A stretch of DNA of 64,000 nucleotides from CAVTYH01 sp963738835 (GCA_963738835.1 CAVTYH010000006.1:310001-374000), one strand, 5' to 3'. Shown: positions 1-9,079, numbered from the stretch's first letter. Notes: generated from the letters alone by a model not told the origin. Translations and numbers: made by a program.

Positions 1-1
1 G

Positions 2-520
2 TGGCTGCGCGTGATTAACGTGTCGCTGGACGATTCTGACTTGGGCACGCTCAGAGAGCTATCGCAAGTGATGCAGATCGATTTGTATGGCGCTGGTGTT
101 TCGGCTGAGGCCGCCGATAAATTGGCCGCTGCACTGCCGAATGCGATGGTCGATCGCCGCAACGGAGCGCTGCTGGGTGTGAGTGGCTTGCCGAACATGC
201 CCAATTGCATCATCAGTGAAGTGCGGCCGGGCACCGCGGCCGAATCGGCCGGCATTCGCGTGGGGGACGAAATCATTACTTTTGATGGTCATCCCGTTCA
301 TAACTTTGAAGAATTCACGGGCTTGGTCGCTGCCAAGAAGGGGGGCGATCAGGTGAAGCTGGAATTCCGTCGTGAAGAACAAGTCATCTCGAAGGATGTG
401 ACGCTGGGTCGCTGGACGGCAGACGTAGGCGGTAATGGCCGCTTCCAGCCCCGTCCGTTCAATCCGCAGCCGTTCAATCCGCCGGTGCTGCCGGCAATTC
501 CGGCCGCGCCGAACAAGTAG
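2..520 (+). CDS. PDZ-domain protein (5' end outside the window)
   Basis: The frame is open from the second base of the window, so the gene starts upstream; a GTG at 11 is only an internal candidate. The first 45 residues look like the end of a leucine-rich-repeat or helical region. Residues 50-135 form a PDZ domain, with the carboxylate-binding loop region LLGVSG and the pattern PGTAAESAGIRVGDEI typical of PDZ domains in bacterial proteases. The tail after residue 145 is a short Pro/Asn/Phe-rich linker. PDZ domains bind C-terminal peptides, often to present substrates to a protease; no protease domain is visible in this part. It converges with the esterase gene 41 bases downstream. Function beyond peptide binding is unknown. 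Confidence 0.75.
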   Translation, partial: WLRVINVSLDDSDLGTLRELSQVMQIDLYGAGVSAEAADKLAAALPNAMVDRRNGALLGVSGLPNMPNCIISEVRPGTAAESAGIRVGDEIITFDGHPVHNFEEFTGLVAAKKGGDQVKLEFRREEQVISKDVTLGRWTADVGGNGRFQPRPFNPQPFNPPVLPAIPAAPNK

Positions 521-561
521 CGAATCGGCGTCAGATTTTTATTACGGGCAAATCGGGCCGA

Positions 562-1617
562 TCACTTTGTCTGCGGTGCCGCCGCTTGGGCGACATCAGC
601 CTTGGAAAAGAAGTCGGACACCCGAGTCAGCGCATCGCTGATGTGGAAAATTGCCGTATAGTGCCCGCAGTCGTACCAGAAGATGGGCGGTCGGCCAAAG
701 GCTTCCCACAGGCTATCGGTACACGGGCGCGGAATGACTTCATCGTTCTTGGCGTTGAGCATCAGCACTTTGCGGCCTTTCACACAGGCGCCGTAGGTGC
801 AAGGATCGACGGTCTTCATCAGCTCGACCAACTCTTGCAGCGAATGCCCCTGGTTGGTCCACGATTGTTTAGCGGCCAGAATATGACGTTCGGTGGTTTC
901 GCTAAGAATGCGGTTCAAATCGCCGCCGGCCAGCACGGGACAGACTTTCGTCAAACGCGGCTCGGCGGTTGCAGCCAGCGACGCCGTGATGCCGCCGAGA
1001 CTGATGCCGAAGATGCCGATCTGTTTGGCGTCCACTTCGTCCTGACTTGCCAACCAGGCGGTGGCATAACGGATGTCTTTGACCGCCTGAATCATGCCCT
1101 GCACGGTTTCTTCCGGGTTGGTCGAAACCATGCGCACCGGCGAATTTGGATCGCGCCGCTCGCCGTAGTACGGCATCTTCACAAACAACGCCGCCACGCC
1201 GTGCTGTGCCAGGTTATTTGCGAACACCCGGGCCAACGGAAAATCGCCGCCCAAGATGTGCAGCACAATGCACGCCGGATACTTGCCCGGTTTGGCCGGA
1301 CGAAAGTATTCGCAATGCACGGTGTTATTGTTGAGGTGCTTGGTGACAACCGGCGAGGGAAACGTCACCAGCGATACCTCCACATCGCCCGCCCAGCCCG
1401 GCTGCGGCTTTTGTTCGAAGTCGAATGTTTTCGCGGTCAGACGAAACGGCTCGGGAACAACTTCCCCTTCCTTGGCCACCGGTTCGAATTGCACTTCTCC
1501 GCGGCGAATTTCCGGCTCCGCCGACATTCCGATTGGCAGCCGGGCAATGAAGATCGCTGCCAACAGAATCAGTGCAACGGAGCGAACGAAACGCATTGGC
1601 ATGGAAGGAAAATCCAT
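562..1617 (-). CDS. Secreted alpha/beta-hydrolase (acetyl xylan esterase / dienelactone hydrolase type)
   Basis: The product is about 351 residues, starting at ATG 1617; ATGs at 1602 and 1596 are also possible. An N-terminal hydrophobic segment (VALILLAAIFIA) ending near MSA suggests a signal peptide. The nucleophile elbow GISLGG lies at about residues 204-209, the acid is probably Asp in NAKNDEVIP (about 292) and the base His in CGHYTAIF (about 319), giving a complete Ser-Asp-His triad. The family hydrolyses ester bonds, often acetyl groups on polysaccharides, and an export signal fits that role. It is transcribed divergently from the radical SAM gene. The substrate cannot be told from sequence. 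Confidence 0.8.
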   Translation of the reverse strand: MDFPSMPMRFVRSVALILLAAIFIARLPIGMSAEPEIRRGEVQFEPVAKEGEVVPEPFRLTAKTFDFEQKPQPGWAGDVEVSLVTFPSPVVTKHLNNNTVHCEYFRPAKPGKYPACIVLHILGGDFPLARVFANNLAQHGVAALFVKMPYYGERRDPNSPVRMVSTNPEETVQGMIQAVKDIRYATAWLASQDEVDAKQIGIFGISLGGITASLAATAEPRLTKVCPVLAGGDLNRILSETTERHILAAKQSWTNQGHSLQELVELMKTVDPCTYGACVKGRKVLMLNAKNDEVIPRPCTDSLWEAFGRPPIFWYDCGHYTAIFHISDALTRVSDFFSKADVAQAAAPQTK

Positions 1618-1864
1618 CGAGTTGACGAAGAAGGCGGGTGTTGCATTCTTCGCCGAAGGGGTGTGGGGGCAACACGGTACAGACGCACCACAAGGTACAC
1701 AAGCCCGCTGCCTAATAACGATCGCCCTAAAGTTCATGCTAGCAGCTGCGGTTGCTCTGGACCACGTTTCAGTCGGTTCTTAGAATCCCGCCCACAAAAG
1801 CAGGTCTGCGATCCGCGGACCCTGGGCGCGGAAATTGCGCATCGCGAGGGATAAAGGAGTTCCC

Positions 1865-2752
1865 ATGGTTGGATTGACGTTGGCTGGTTCTGTGGCGTCG
1901 CGCGTCATTGCCGACGGAATGAGCCTGTATCGGCGTAAATTCCCGCGCACGGTTCGAGTGGAAACCACGAACCACTGCCAGGCGGCGTGTACGTTCTGCC
2001 CGCGCGACAGCATCGGTCGGCCCAAGACCTTCATGAACCAAGAATTGTTCGAGAAGGTGGTCCGCGAGTGTGCCGCCGGCGGTTGCAGATTGATGCACCT
2101 GCACGGCTTCGGCGAACCACTGCTGGATAAGCAACTTCCCGAGCGGATCAAGCTGTGCAAAGATTCCGGCATTCCGCGGGTGAAGATTTTCACCAACGGC
2201 GATTTGCTGAAAGGCAGCCTGACCGAGCGGCTGCTGGCCAGTGGCGTGGACGAAATCAAAATCAGCATCGACGGCGCGGACGCCGGCGAATTCAACCAGT
2301 TGCGCGTTGGACTTGACTATCAAAAGGTGCTCGAAAATGTGAAAGCATTTCGTGTGCTGCGTGATCGGGCCGGTCGAGAAAAACCGACGCTCGTGGCTGC
2401 CACTTGCCAGACTTCGAATCGCCAGCGGACAGAAACCATGCTCGATGGCATTGTCGATCGGGTCGATTTTGCCAACGTCCACAATTGGGCCGGCGCCCTG
2501 GGCATGCTCACCGGTCAGCGTGTTCGCAAGCCCTGCGATCGGCTCTGGCGAACGTTCACGGTGCTGGTCAACGGCGATGTTTCTCTTTGCTGCCTCGATT
2601 ACAGCGGCAAAGAGATCTTGGGAAATATCGCCGCAGCGCCGATCCTCGACATTTGGAACAACCACCGCTACCGCGAACTTCGCCGCTTGCACCGCAATAG
2701 CCGGCAAGATCAGATTCCGCTGTGCAAGAATTGCTCGAAGTGCTTTTTTTGA
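1865..2752 (+). CDS. Radical SAM protein with SPASM-like C-terminal cysteines
   Basis: The start is ATG 1865, because AGGAG lies six bases upstream; an earlier in-frame start at 1835 lacks this. The 295-residue product has the radical SAM [4Fe-4S] motif Cx3Cx2C at residues 38, 42 and 45 (within NHCQAACTFCPR) and the glycine-rich HLHGFGEPLL strand that follows. Near the end lie further cysteines (LCCLDY and CKNCSKC), as in SPASM domains that hold auxiliary Fe-S clusters. Such enzymes make a 5'-deoxyadenosyl radical to modify peptides or sugars. The next genes are a family 9 glycosyltransferase and DUF4254, so a role in cell-surface glycan synthesis is possible. This is inference. Confidence 0.85.
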   Translation: MVGLTLAGSVASRVIADGMSLYRRKFPRTVRVETTNHCQAACTFCPRDSIGRPKTFMNQELFEKVVRECAAGGCRLMHLHGFGEPLLDKQLPERIKLCKDSGIPRVKIFTNGDLLKGSLTERLLASGVDEIKISIDGADAGEFNQLRVGLDYQKVLENVKAFRVLRDRAGREKPTLVAATCQTSNRQRTETMLDGIVDRVDFANVHNWAGALGMLTGQRVRKPCDRLWRTFTVLVNGDVSLCCLDYSGKEILGNIAAAPILDIWNNHRYRELRRLHRNSRQDQIPLCKNCSKCFF

Positions 2753-2874
2753 ATGCCGACACGGGTCTGAATGACTGTGTGCCAGTGTGTCCGGTAAACG
2801 AGCGGCCATCAGATTCAGACACCCAGACACTTTACTGCGTCTATCGGTCATCTTAGTTCCGCACTTTCTCATCC
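2753..2874. repeat. Intergenic inverted repeat
   Basis: Between the radical SAM and glycosyltransferase genes, GGGTCTGAATG near 2764 and CATCAGATTCAGACACCC near 2807-2824 can pair (GTCTGAAT with ATTCAGAC). The arms are about 40 bases apart and no T-run follows, so it is not a clear terminator. Confidence 0.35.
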
Positions 2875-3967
2875 ATGCAAAACGCCGCTCCTAATATTCT
2901 TATCGTCCGTCTCAGTGCCATCGGCGATACGATGCTTAGCGTGCCAGTGCTGTGCGCCCTGCGCGATCACTTTCCGCAGGCCACGATCGCCTGGATTGTC
3001 GAACGCACCAGTGCGCCGCTGCTGCGTGGGCACCACGACTTGGATTACCTCATCGAAGTACCGCGCGGTTGGTTGAAATCGCCGAGGCAGATTTGGCAGA
3101 CTGGCCGGCAGTTGCGGAAGTTGAAATTCGACGTCAGCCTCGATTTGCAAGGTCTGACGAAAAGCGCCCTCACCGCGTTGCTGTCCGGCGCTAAACGTCG
3201 GCTGGGCTTCACGCGCTGCGAATTTGAGGGCCGGGAACTTAGCTCCTGGATCAATCGCGAATTAGTGCTGCCGACCACCGATCATGTTGTCGACCGCAGT
3301 CTGGAGTTGTTGCGGCTGCTGGGAGTCGAGAATCCCGCGGTGAATTTCCGTTTGCCGAGTTATGAGCTAGCCGATGCGTCGATTAAGCGATTCGTTTTGG
3401 AACGCGGCTTTGGCGCTGGTTTTGTCGTGATCAACACCGGCGCCGGCTGGCCATCGAAACTTTGGCCCGCGGAACGTTATGCCGCAGTGGCGCGACACCT
3501 GGGAAGAACGCGGAACTTACCGTCGGTGGTTGCCTGGGCCGGCGCGGCTGAACAGCAAATGGCCGATCAGATTATCATCCGCGCCGGCGGACACGCACAC
3601 ATGGCCCCGCCAACGACGCTGCCGGAACTGGCATCGTTGGCGCCGGGCCAGACTGTTCGTCGGCTCCGACACCGGCCCGTTGCACCTTGCGGCGGCCGTG
3701 GGTACACCCTGCGTCGGACTGTACGGGCCAATGCCGGCCAAACGTTGCGGACCTTACGGTTTGCAGCACCTTGCGTTGCAGAATGTGGCCGTTGAGAAAA
3801 AAATCAAAAATCGCCGCCACATGACGAATGAATCGATGCTGAAAATCGGCGTCGACGAAGTTTCCGCCGCCTGCGAGTCTATTTTGGATCGGCAAATCAG
3901 GCGATCAGAATCGAACCGCCGGCAGGTAGACAACAATCGATCCTTAGAAACCGCACGTGCAGCGTGA
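2875..3967 (+). CDS. Glycosyltransferase family 9 (heptosyltransferase-like), frameshifted
   Basis: The N-terminal part (ILIVRLSAIGDTMLSVPVL) is the hallmark of ADP-heptose:LPS heptosyltransferases (GT9), which add heptose to lipopolysaccharide core. The reading frame is lost near 3641-3650: the product up to LPELASLA is in one frame and the conserved donor-site motif LFVGSDTGPLHLAAAVG, then GLYGP, continues in the next frame to the stop at 3967. One extra base explains it. The joined product is about 363 residues, the usual length for the family. The gene follows the radical SAM gene and converges with a DUF4254 gene, which suggests a surface-polysaccharide locus. Whether the frameshift is real or a sequence error cannot be decided here. 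Confidence 0.8.
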
Positions 3968-4044
3968 TGCAAGCCCTGGGACCATCGCGGCGATGGTGCC
4001 CGCAACCCCCGGGCTTCGCAACGAAGAAGAGTTTTCTTAACCCT

Positions 4045-4641
4045 TCAGGCTGCTTTCCGTTGGTACAAATACGGATTCAGCGACGGATCGTTGTACATCT
4101 TGAATTGGCGGTAGAGCTTCAGTCGATTCCGGCCGGCGAAAATGTCACTGAGTAATTCTTGCAGCGAGCTGGATAAATCTTCGTGCTGGATGTGCAAGAT
4201 TTCCAGCTTGCCCCGAACGCCGGCTAGGTGATCGGCCGTGGCGTCGGCACGTTCCAACTGCTCTTCCATGTGATAAATTCGCAGTGCCAAGATCGACAGC
4301 CGATCGATGGCCTGCCCCGGCGTTTCGGTGTTGAGCCTGGCGGTTGGCGAAACGGCGATGCCGCGGGTTTCGACTTCCCGCTTCAGATAATCGTCGATTT
4401 TTTCAATAGCATCGTTCCGCTTCTGGTTGAAGCCGTCGATGGCCCGCTTCACCGTGGCAATTTTTGGATCGCCGACATCGGGGCTGCGGGCAATGTCTTC
4501 CTCGTGCCATAGCAAAAAGTTGAATTTGTGCTGTTCGCAAACCAAGTACAGCAGGTCCCGATGCAGATTGTCGATCTCCTGCTGGTGCCAGAGCTGCGTG
4601 GTATTGCGATGCAACGCGGTAATTTGTTTAACGTCGATCAT
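4045..4641 (-). CDS. DUF4254 family protein
   Basis: A 198-residue soluble, largely helical protein recognised as DUF4254 from its start (MIDVKQITALHRNTTQLWH) and the pattern NxTxGQAIDRLSILALRIYHM. The family has no known biochemical function but occurs next to glycosyltransferase genes in Bacteroidetes and planctomycetes. Here it converges with a GT9 gene, which fits that association. It has no signal peptide or membrane segment. About 300 bases with no recognised gene separate its start from the next gene. Confidence 0.8.
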   Translation of the reverse strand: MIDVKQITALHRNTTQLWHQQEIDNLHRDLLYLVCEQHKFNFLLWHEEDIARSPDVGDPKIATVKRAIDGFNQKRNDAIEKIDDYLKREVETRGIAVSPTARLNTETPGQAIDRLSILALRIYHMEEQLERADATADHLAGVRGKLEILHIQHEDLSSSLQELLSDIFAGRNRLKLYRQFKMYNDPSLNPYLYQRKAA

Positions 4642-4938
4642 TGGTTGAGCGAGATGGTTAGATCGTGGCTAAGGGGAAATTGGGGAGTAGCCGGTGGCTA
4701 ACGGCCTCCGGAGAACGACCAGTAAGCATTGCGCTAGTGTGGCGATTCTCTGGAGGGCGTTGCCCCTTCTGGCTATTGCGGCCAAAAAGAGGGCGGGATT
4801 GTAGAGCCACCTCACAAACCGCGACAAGACCAGTCGCGATTTGCCGATAGCACCATGACATTCCGCCGCTGCCTCGAAAGGAATTATCGGCCGACGATTT
4901 CTCTATCGGCACGGCCGCCTGCTTCGTAGAATGAAGAA
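4642..4938. other. Gene-free divergent intergenic region
   Basis: It separates the DUF4254 start from the M28 peptidase start and so should hold both promoters. A short dyad GCCGG...CTCCGG is visible near 4690-4715. No RNA gene or convincing ORF was recognised. Confidence 0.4.
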
Positions 4939-5997
4939 ATGCAATCTGACGACCCAAAATCGATCCATTCTTCATCGAATCGGACTGCGTCCCGGTCGCC
5001 GCAGCGACGAGTTTCTCGGCGGGCGCTCGTCGTCGGTTTCACGCTGGTTGCTAGCGTCCTGGTGGGCGGTTATTTGGTGCTCTCGGAAACCTTTGGTGGA
5101 GATGGGGCAGCAGCCAAGACGCAACTGAGCGACATTCCATTCAACGGTGCGCAAGCCTACGAATATCTCAAGCAACTTTGTCAGATCGGCCCGCGGCCAA
5201 GTGGTTCGCCAGGAATGGCCGCCCAGCAGAAGTTTCTGATCGATTATTTTCAAAAGCTCGGCGCAACCGTGACCAAGCAAGAATTCCGCGCCCGCCACCC
5301 GCTGACCGGCGAGGCGGTGCCGATGACAAATTTGCTCATCCAGTGGCATCCTGACCGGAAGGAACGCGTGTTATTGTGCGTTCATTACGACACGCGGCCG
5401 TTTCCCGACCGAGATCGTCGCAACCCAAGAGGCACATTTATCGGCGCTAACGACGGCGCCAGTGGCGTGGCGCTGCTGATGGAATTGGGCAAGATGATGC
5501 CCAAATTTCAAAGCCGCTACGGCGTCGATTTTCTGCTGGTCGATGGCGAGGACCTTGTATTTTGGGATCAAAACACCGAACGTGACACCGGCAGTTACTG
5601 TCTTGGTTCCGAATATTTTGGCCGCATGTATGCCGCTGAGCCGCCAGCCTATCGATATCGCTGTGCCGTGGTGTTCGACATGATTGCGGGCACCAACATC
5701 CGGCTGCCGAAGGAGTTGAACAGCGTTTCGTGGGCCAACTCGAAGCCGTTTGTCAACGAAATCTGGGATACCGCGGCTCGGCTTAAAGTGAAGGAATTCG
5801 TGCCATACGCCACGCTCTATCCGATTACCGACGACCACGTGAAATTGCACGATGTCGGCGGCATTCCCGCCTGTGACATTATCAATATGGATTACCCGCA
5901 GTGGCATACCGAAGCGGATGATCCGGCCCACTGCTCGGCTTTATCGCTAGCCAAAGTCGGCTGGGTGCTAGAGGAATGGCTGAAATCGTTGAAATGA
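4939..5997 (+). CDS. M28-family zinc peptidase / glutaminyl-cyclase-like protein, membrane anchored
   Basis: A 352-residue protein with an Arg-rich N-terminus and one hydrophobic segment at about residues 29-49, so it is probably anchored in the membrane with the catalytic domain outside. The M28 zinc site is readable: His in CVHYDTRP (149), Asp in GANDGASG (172), Glu in VDGEDL (204) and the late His in QWHTEADDPAHC. The VDGEDL form and overall spacing match glutaminyl-peptide cyclotransferases and related aminopeptidases, which either form N-terminal pyroglutamate or remove residues. These two functions cannot be separated by sequence reading alone. Confidence 0.85.
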   Translation: MQSDDPKSIHSSSNRTASRSPQRRVSRRALVVGFTLVASVLVGGYLVLSETFGGDGAAAKTQLSDIPFNGAQAYEYLKQLCQIGPRPSGSPGMAAQQKFLIDYFQKLGATVTKQEFRARHPLTGEAVPMTNLLIQWHPDRKERVLLCVHYDTRPFPDRDRRNPRGTFIGANDGASGVALLMELGKMMPKFQSRYGVDFLLVDGEDLVFWDQNTERDTGSYCLGSEYFGRMYAAEPPAYRYRCAVVFDMIAGTNIRLPKELNSVSWANSKPFVNEIWDTAARLKVKEFVPYATLYPITDDHVKLHDVGGIPACDIINMDYPQWHTEADDPAHCSALSLAKVGWVLEEWLKSLK

Positions 5998-6090
5998 GGA
6001 TGTACGCTTTGAGAGGCAGGCTGCAAATGATTCTTTCGACGGGCTCTTCGGTTTCGATTTGAAATCCTAAATCATCAATCCATCAGTTTC

Positions 6091-6744
6091 ATGGACCCCG
6101 TTCCTCTTGTCATCGCATTCGGGCCGCTTGCGCTGTACTTGCTGTTGGTTGGGGTGATGAATCTCGGTCGCAAGCCGCATCTTACGACGGGCACCCGCGA
6201 CACCATTGCACTGGTGCTGGCCGCCAGTGGACTATTTGTTGTCGGACCCATTAATTTGTTTTTGCCGCAGGGCGCGGTGATGCGGTTCGGTCCGCTGGTT
6301 TGGCCGCTGATCCTGGTGTTTTGCGCCCTCTGCGTGGTGCTGTATCTGTTGATGGCTCGACCACGATTAGTGGTTTACAACGTCACGCTGGAACAACTAC
6401 GGCCGGTCGTGGAGCAAACCGCTCGACGGTTGGACGCCGACGCCCGTTTGGCCGGCGATGCCGTGCAACTTCCGCAGTTGACCGTGCAATTTCATTTGGA
6501 TGCGGCAACGGCTATGCGCAACGTCTCGCTGGTGGCCACCGGCGATCAGCAAAGCCATTCCGGTTGGAAACGGCTGGAGCACGAATTGGCCGCTGCGCTC
6601 GCGAACGTCGAAGTGGCCCCCAACCCGCGCGGCTTCACCTTTCTGGCAATCGGCCTGGTGATGATGGGCTGGCCCCTCATTCAACTCGTGCAAATGCCGC
6701 ACAATTTGGTGGCCCAGCGGTTGATGGAAATCCTGCGGATGTGA
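6091..6744 (+). CDS. Membrane protein of unknown function
   Basis: A 217-residue protein with three N-terminal hydrophobic segments (about residues 6-24, 37-57 and 69-90), a soluble middle (residues 95-180) containing a predicted beta/alpha pattern, and one more hydrophobic segment near 185-205. No catalytic motif or family was recognised. The start ATG at 6091 is the first in frame. A zinc-ribbon gene follows 33 bases downstream on the same strand and could be cotranscribed. Confidence 0.65.
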   Translation: MDPVPLVIAFGPLALYLLLVGVMNLGRKPHLTTGTRDTIALVLAASGLFVVGPINLFLPQGAVMRFGPLVWPLILVFCALCVVLYLLMARPRLVVYNVTLEQLRPVVEQTARRLDADARLAGDAVQLPQLTVQFHLDAATAMRNVSLVATGDQQSHSGWKRLEHELAAALANVEVAPNPRGFTFLAIGLVMMGWPLIQLVQMPHNLVAQRLMEILRM

Positions 6745-6777
6745 CGTTGGTTCACACAATCACGCTCCGAATGTGTC

Positions 6778-7160
6778 ATGGCAGGCCAAATAGAATCAAT
6801 TTGTATTCGTTGTGGTGCATTCAAAAAGCAGCCGTACGAAATGTGCCCCGCGTGCATGTTCACACCAACTTATGATGACCTCATAATGTCTGTGTACTGC
6901 TCGACTGGACGGTTCGAATCCGAACAGGAGCGGGTGGTTTATCGCATTCAGCTGGAGAAATGGCGGAGACAATTCGCAATGGTGGTGCGCTTACTTATGA
7001 TTCGCATGACTTAGAAAGACTGAGAAAGCAATACGAACTAATAGCATCGGTGCCAAGATCCGCTGTGTGGGGCGCACTATTCCGCTTTTTTCTGCCTAGT
7101 ATTTTGTTCCTAGGGGGATTGTTTCTCATCCTTGCAGTCTTAAAAAATTTGAAAAAGTGA
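6778..7160 (+). CDS. Zinc-ribbon membrane protein, frameshifted
   Basis: The N-terminus holds two CxxC knuckles (CIRCGA and CPAC) that should bind one zinc. The frame breaks near 6957-6960: the second half (ETIRNGGALTYDSHDLERL, then SVPRSAVWGALFRFFLP and a hydrophobic tail) lies in another frame. Adding one A to the AAA run at about 6958 joins both halves to a product of about 127 residues, a layout seen in planctomycete small zinc-ribbon membrane proteins. The function is unknown. A sequence error is the simplest explanation of the break. Confidence 0.6.
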
Positions 7161-7208
7161 GTTCAGCGTTAAGCTCCCAATACGGTGGCTTGATCAAGGA
7201 ACGCGAAC

Positions 7209-7535
7209 ATGAAATCCGCGCAGCGTGGCAAACACATTTCTCCGGTTGAAGTGACGAACGTCTCGAAAAATGGCCTTTGGTTGCTCTTGAACGAAAGGGA
7301 GCACTTTCTTCCATTCGATCAATTTCCTTGGTTCCGCGACGCGTCGATCGGCGAGATCACGCGTGTCGAGTTGCCGAATGCTCATCACCTTCACTGGCCC
7401 GATCTGGATGTCGATTTGCCGGTGGAATCGCTGGAGTATCCCCAGCGGTATCCGCTAGTCAGCAAGGTCCAGCAAAAGGCGACGCCGAAGAAGAAAAAGA
7501 AGGCGATGCCGGCCAAGACACGCGCGGAAAGATAG
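7209..7535 (+). CDS. DUF2442 domain protein
   Basis: A 108-residue protein. Residues 12-80 match DUF2442: VEVTNVSKNGLWLLLNER, the PFDQFPWFRDA strand and LHWPDLDVDL. The lysine-rich tail (KKKKK) is a charged extension. The family is often found beside DUF4160 as a presumed toxin-antitoxin-like pair, but no DUF4160 gene is present here. It ends 22 bases before the convergent ASCH gene. Confidence 0.75.
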   Translation: MKSAQRGKHISPVEVTNVSKNGLWLLLNEREHFLPFDQFPWFRDASIGEITRVELPNAHHLHWPDLDVDLPVESLEYPQRYPLVSKVQQKATPKKKKKAMPAKTRAER

Positions 7536-7557
7536 TAGGCACACATGAAGCGCCGGT

Positions 7558-7920
7558 TCAAATCGTAGACTTCTTCGCCGTGGCCTGCTTCTTCGCCAGC
7601 CGCATTTCTTGTTGCACTTCCGGCGGTAGAAGCGTGAAGCGAATGCGAAAAGCGCGGTGGCCGGCGGCAAGCTGCTTGGGGTAAAGCTGCTCGATTTCTT
7701 GCCGCAGGACATCGGCTGAGTCGAAACCGTCCAACCCGGCATCGTCGTCGGTTAACGCCGCCAATGCCACTTCATCGACGGCATCAATGCGGATATAGCC
7801 GGTGCCGGGAATGTAGCTCCGCTGGCCCGGCTTCATTTTGCGGTATTTCCATAACCGCACGGTCTGAGTTTTTCGGCCGTCGCGAATCCAGTCGAGGAAT
7901 TTCTTTTTGAAGAGCAGCAT
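7558..7920 (-). CDS. ASCH domain protein
   Basis: A 120-residue protein with the ASCH (PUA-like) beta-barrel pattern: an early FKKKFLDWIRDGRKTQTVRLWKY segment, the PGQRSYIPGTGYIRI strand and a helical tail with Lys-rich end. ASCH domains are thought to bind RNA or modified nucleotides, and one member hydrolyses N4-acetylcytidine; the catalytic set of that enzyme was not verified here. It lies downstream of the FHA gene on the same strand, separated by a palindromic repeat. Confidence 0.7.
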   Translation of the reverse strand: MLLFKKKFLDWIRDGRKTQTVRLWKYRKMKPGQRSYIPGTGYIRIDAVDEVALAALTDDDAGLDGFDSADVLRQEIEQLYPKQLAAGHRAFRIRFTLLPPEVQQEMRLAKKQATAKKSTI

Positions 7921-7978
7921 CCGTGAAGGGCGGCCAGTGGAAGTTTGGAGAATCCTCTTTGAATCTCGATTCAGGCTG

Positions 7979-8017
7979 CACCCTCACCCCAACCCTCTCC
8001 CAAAGCGAGAGGGGGTA
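7979..8017. repeat. CCCTCTCCC-type palindromic element, intergenic copy
   Basis: The pattern CACCCTCACCCC, AACCCTCTCCC, a short loop, then GAGAGGGGGT forms a stem-loop with a CACCC flank. The same pattern occurs at 22540, 27529, 54848, 54897 and 54990, where it sits inside genes. This copy lies just after the stop of the FHA gene. Confidence 0.75.
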
Positions 8018-8020
8018 GAG

Positions 8021-8479
8021 TCACCAGCGATCGAACGACCCGTTCGGATCGTCTTCGCCAAAACTCAGCGGCTCGGCCGGTTCTTCCATGTCTTCTTTCA
8101 ACGATGCCTGGGCAGTGTCTTCAATCGAAACAGTCTCTTCCGCCGCGGCCTTTTCGTCCAGTGCAGCGTGATCGTGAGCCGGCACCACATCGGTGCCGTA
8201 AACCGCGCGCAGGGAAATGCCGCCAACGGTCAGCACCTCGCCGGGCGGAAGCGGAGCGATTTCCACGCGTTGCCCGCCCACAAAGGTTCCGTTGCGGGAA
8301 CCCAGATCGCGGACCATGATTCGGCCGCGATCTTCAAATAATTCACAGTGTTGCCGGCTGACAAGCCCGTGAACCAGTTTCAAGTTGGCTTCATCGCCTC
8401 GGCCAATAGTCACCGGCAAGTTGATGTTATGCACCGCCGGCTCTGTTGCCGGCTCAATCACAACCAATCGTGCTTGCAT
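8021..8479 (-). CDS. FHA domain protein
   Basis: A 152-residue protein. Residues 1-90 form a forkhead-associated domain: ITIGRGDEAN-type start (here VTIGRGDEANLKL), the phosphothreonine-binding segment LVSRQHCELF, and DLGSRNGTFVGG. FHA domains bind phosphothreonine peptides, so a partner Ser/Thr kinase is expected; one is encoded at 17.1-18.6 kb, though a link is only inference. The last 60 residues are acidic and probably unstructured. It has no signal peptide. Confidence 0.9.
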   Translation of the reverse strand: MQARLVVIEPATEPAVHNINLPVTIGRGDEANLKLVHGLVSRQHCELFEDRGRIMVRDLGSRNGTFVGGQRVEIAPLPPGEVLTVGGISLRAVYGTDVVPAHDHAALDEKAAAEETVSIEDTAQASLKEDMEEPAEPLSFGEDDPNGSFDRW

Positions 8480-8910
8480 AGAAACTGCTCCCCAACAGCC
8501 GTCGGAAACCCGCGTTGGCTCGACACGACTTTGCGCAACTGTTTCAGATGAGACGTCACACCCCTGCTAGCTGTATCCAAACTCTACTATATGACGGGTT
8601 GGAAAGAGCCGCAACGATTGGGTTGGAATCAGGCTCGCGTCAATTGGCCAATGACCAAAACACCAGTGACCAATGAATCCTTGATTATCCCGCTCGGGCT
8701 TGATCTTTGGTGCTTGATCATTCGTCATTTCCGCTACTCCGGGGCTTGACGAAACCAGCCACGGCGTCCTAGTTTAACAGCAAGTGCCGATTGCCCTTGC
8801 ATCGCGTTGCGGCGGGTCTATAATCCCGTAGATTTTCGCCGTTCGGCGGATGCTAGCAAGGATGCTCGCGCGGGACCAGGGAAACAGAACTTGGTGCTCC
8901 AAATCGGTTC
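8480..8910. other. Gene-free region upstream of tRNA-Gly
   Basis: About 430 bases without a recognised gene. It holds repeated GACCAATGA/CCAATGACCA words near 8646-8675, a type of filler also seen near 28380 and 12265, and presumably the promoters of the FHA gene and the tRNA. No further RNA gene was recognised. Confidence 0.4.
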
Positions 8911-8983
8911 GCGGGTGTAGCTCAGTTGGTAGAGCACCACGTTGCCAACGTGGTTGTCGTGGGTTCGAATCCCATCACCCGCT
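8911..8983 (+). tRNA. tRNA-Gly (anticodon GCC)
   Basis: A complete cloverleaf is visible: acceptor GCGGGTG pairs with CACCCGC before discriminator T, D-arm AGCTCAGTTGGTAGAGC, anticodon stem-loop CCACGTTGCCAACGTGG with GCC at the centre, and T-arm GTGGGTTCGAATCCCAT. The 3' CCA is not encoded. It decodes GGC and GGU. It lies upstream of tig, an arrangement in which a tRNA precedes the tig-clpP cluster. Confidence 0.97.
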
Positions 8984-9079
8984 CTTGGTTCGTGCAGGCT
9001 CATGGTTTGTGCAGGGGGATAGGCCCCGGGACACACCTTGGTGATTCGGATTGCGGTTGTCCGACTGGGTCAATGTCGG

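Noticed and set aside
586..1854. A 422-codon open frame opposite the esterase
   Set aside because: The esterase has a full catalytic triad on the minus strand and the plus-strand product has no domain.
7979..8017. CRISPR array
   Set aside because: The CCCTCTCCC elements are dispersed, not regularly spaced, and have no spacers between identical repeats.
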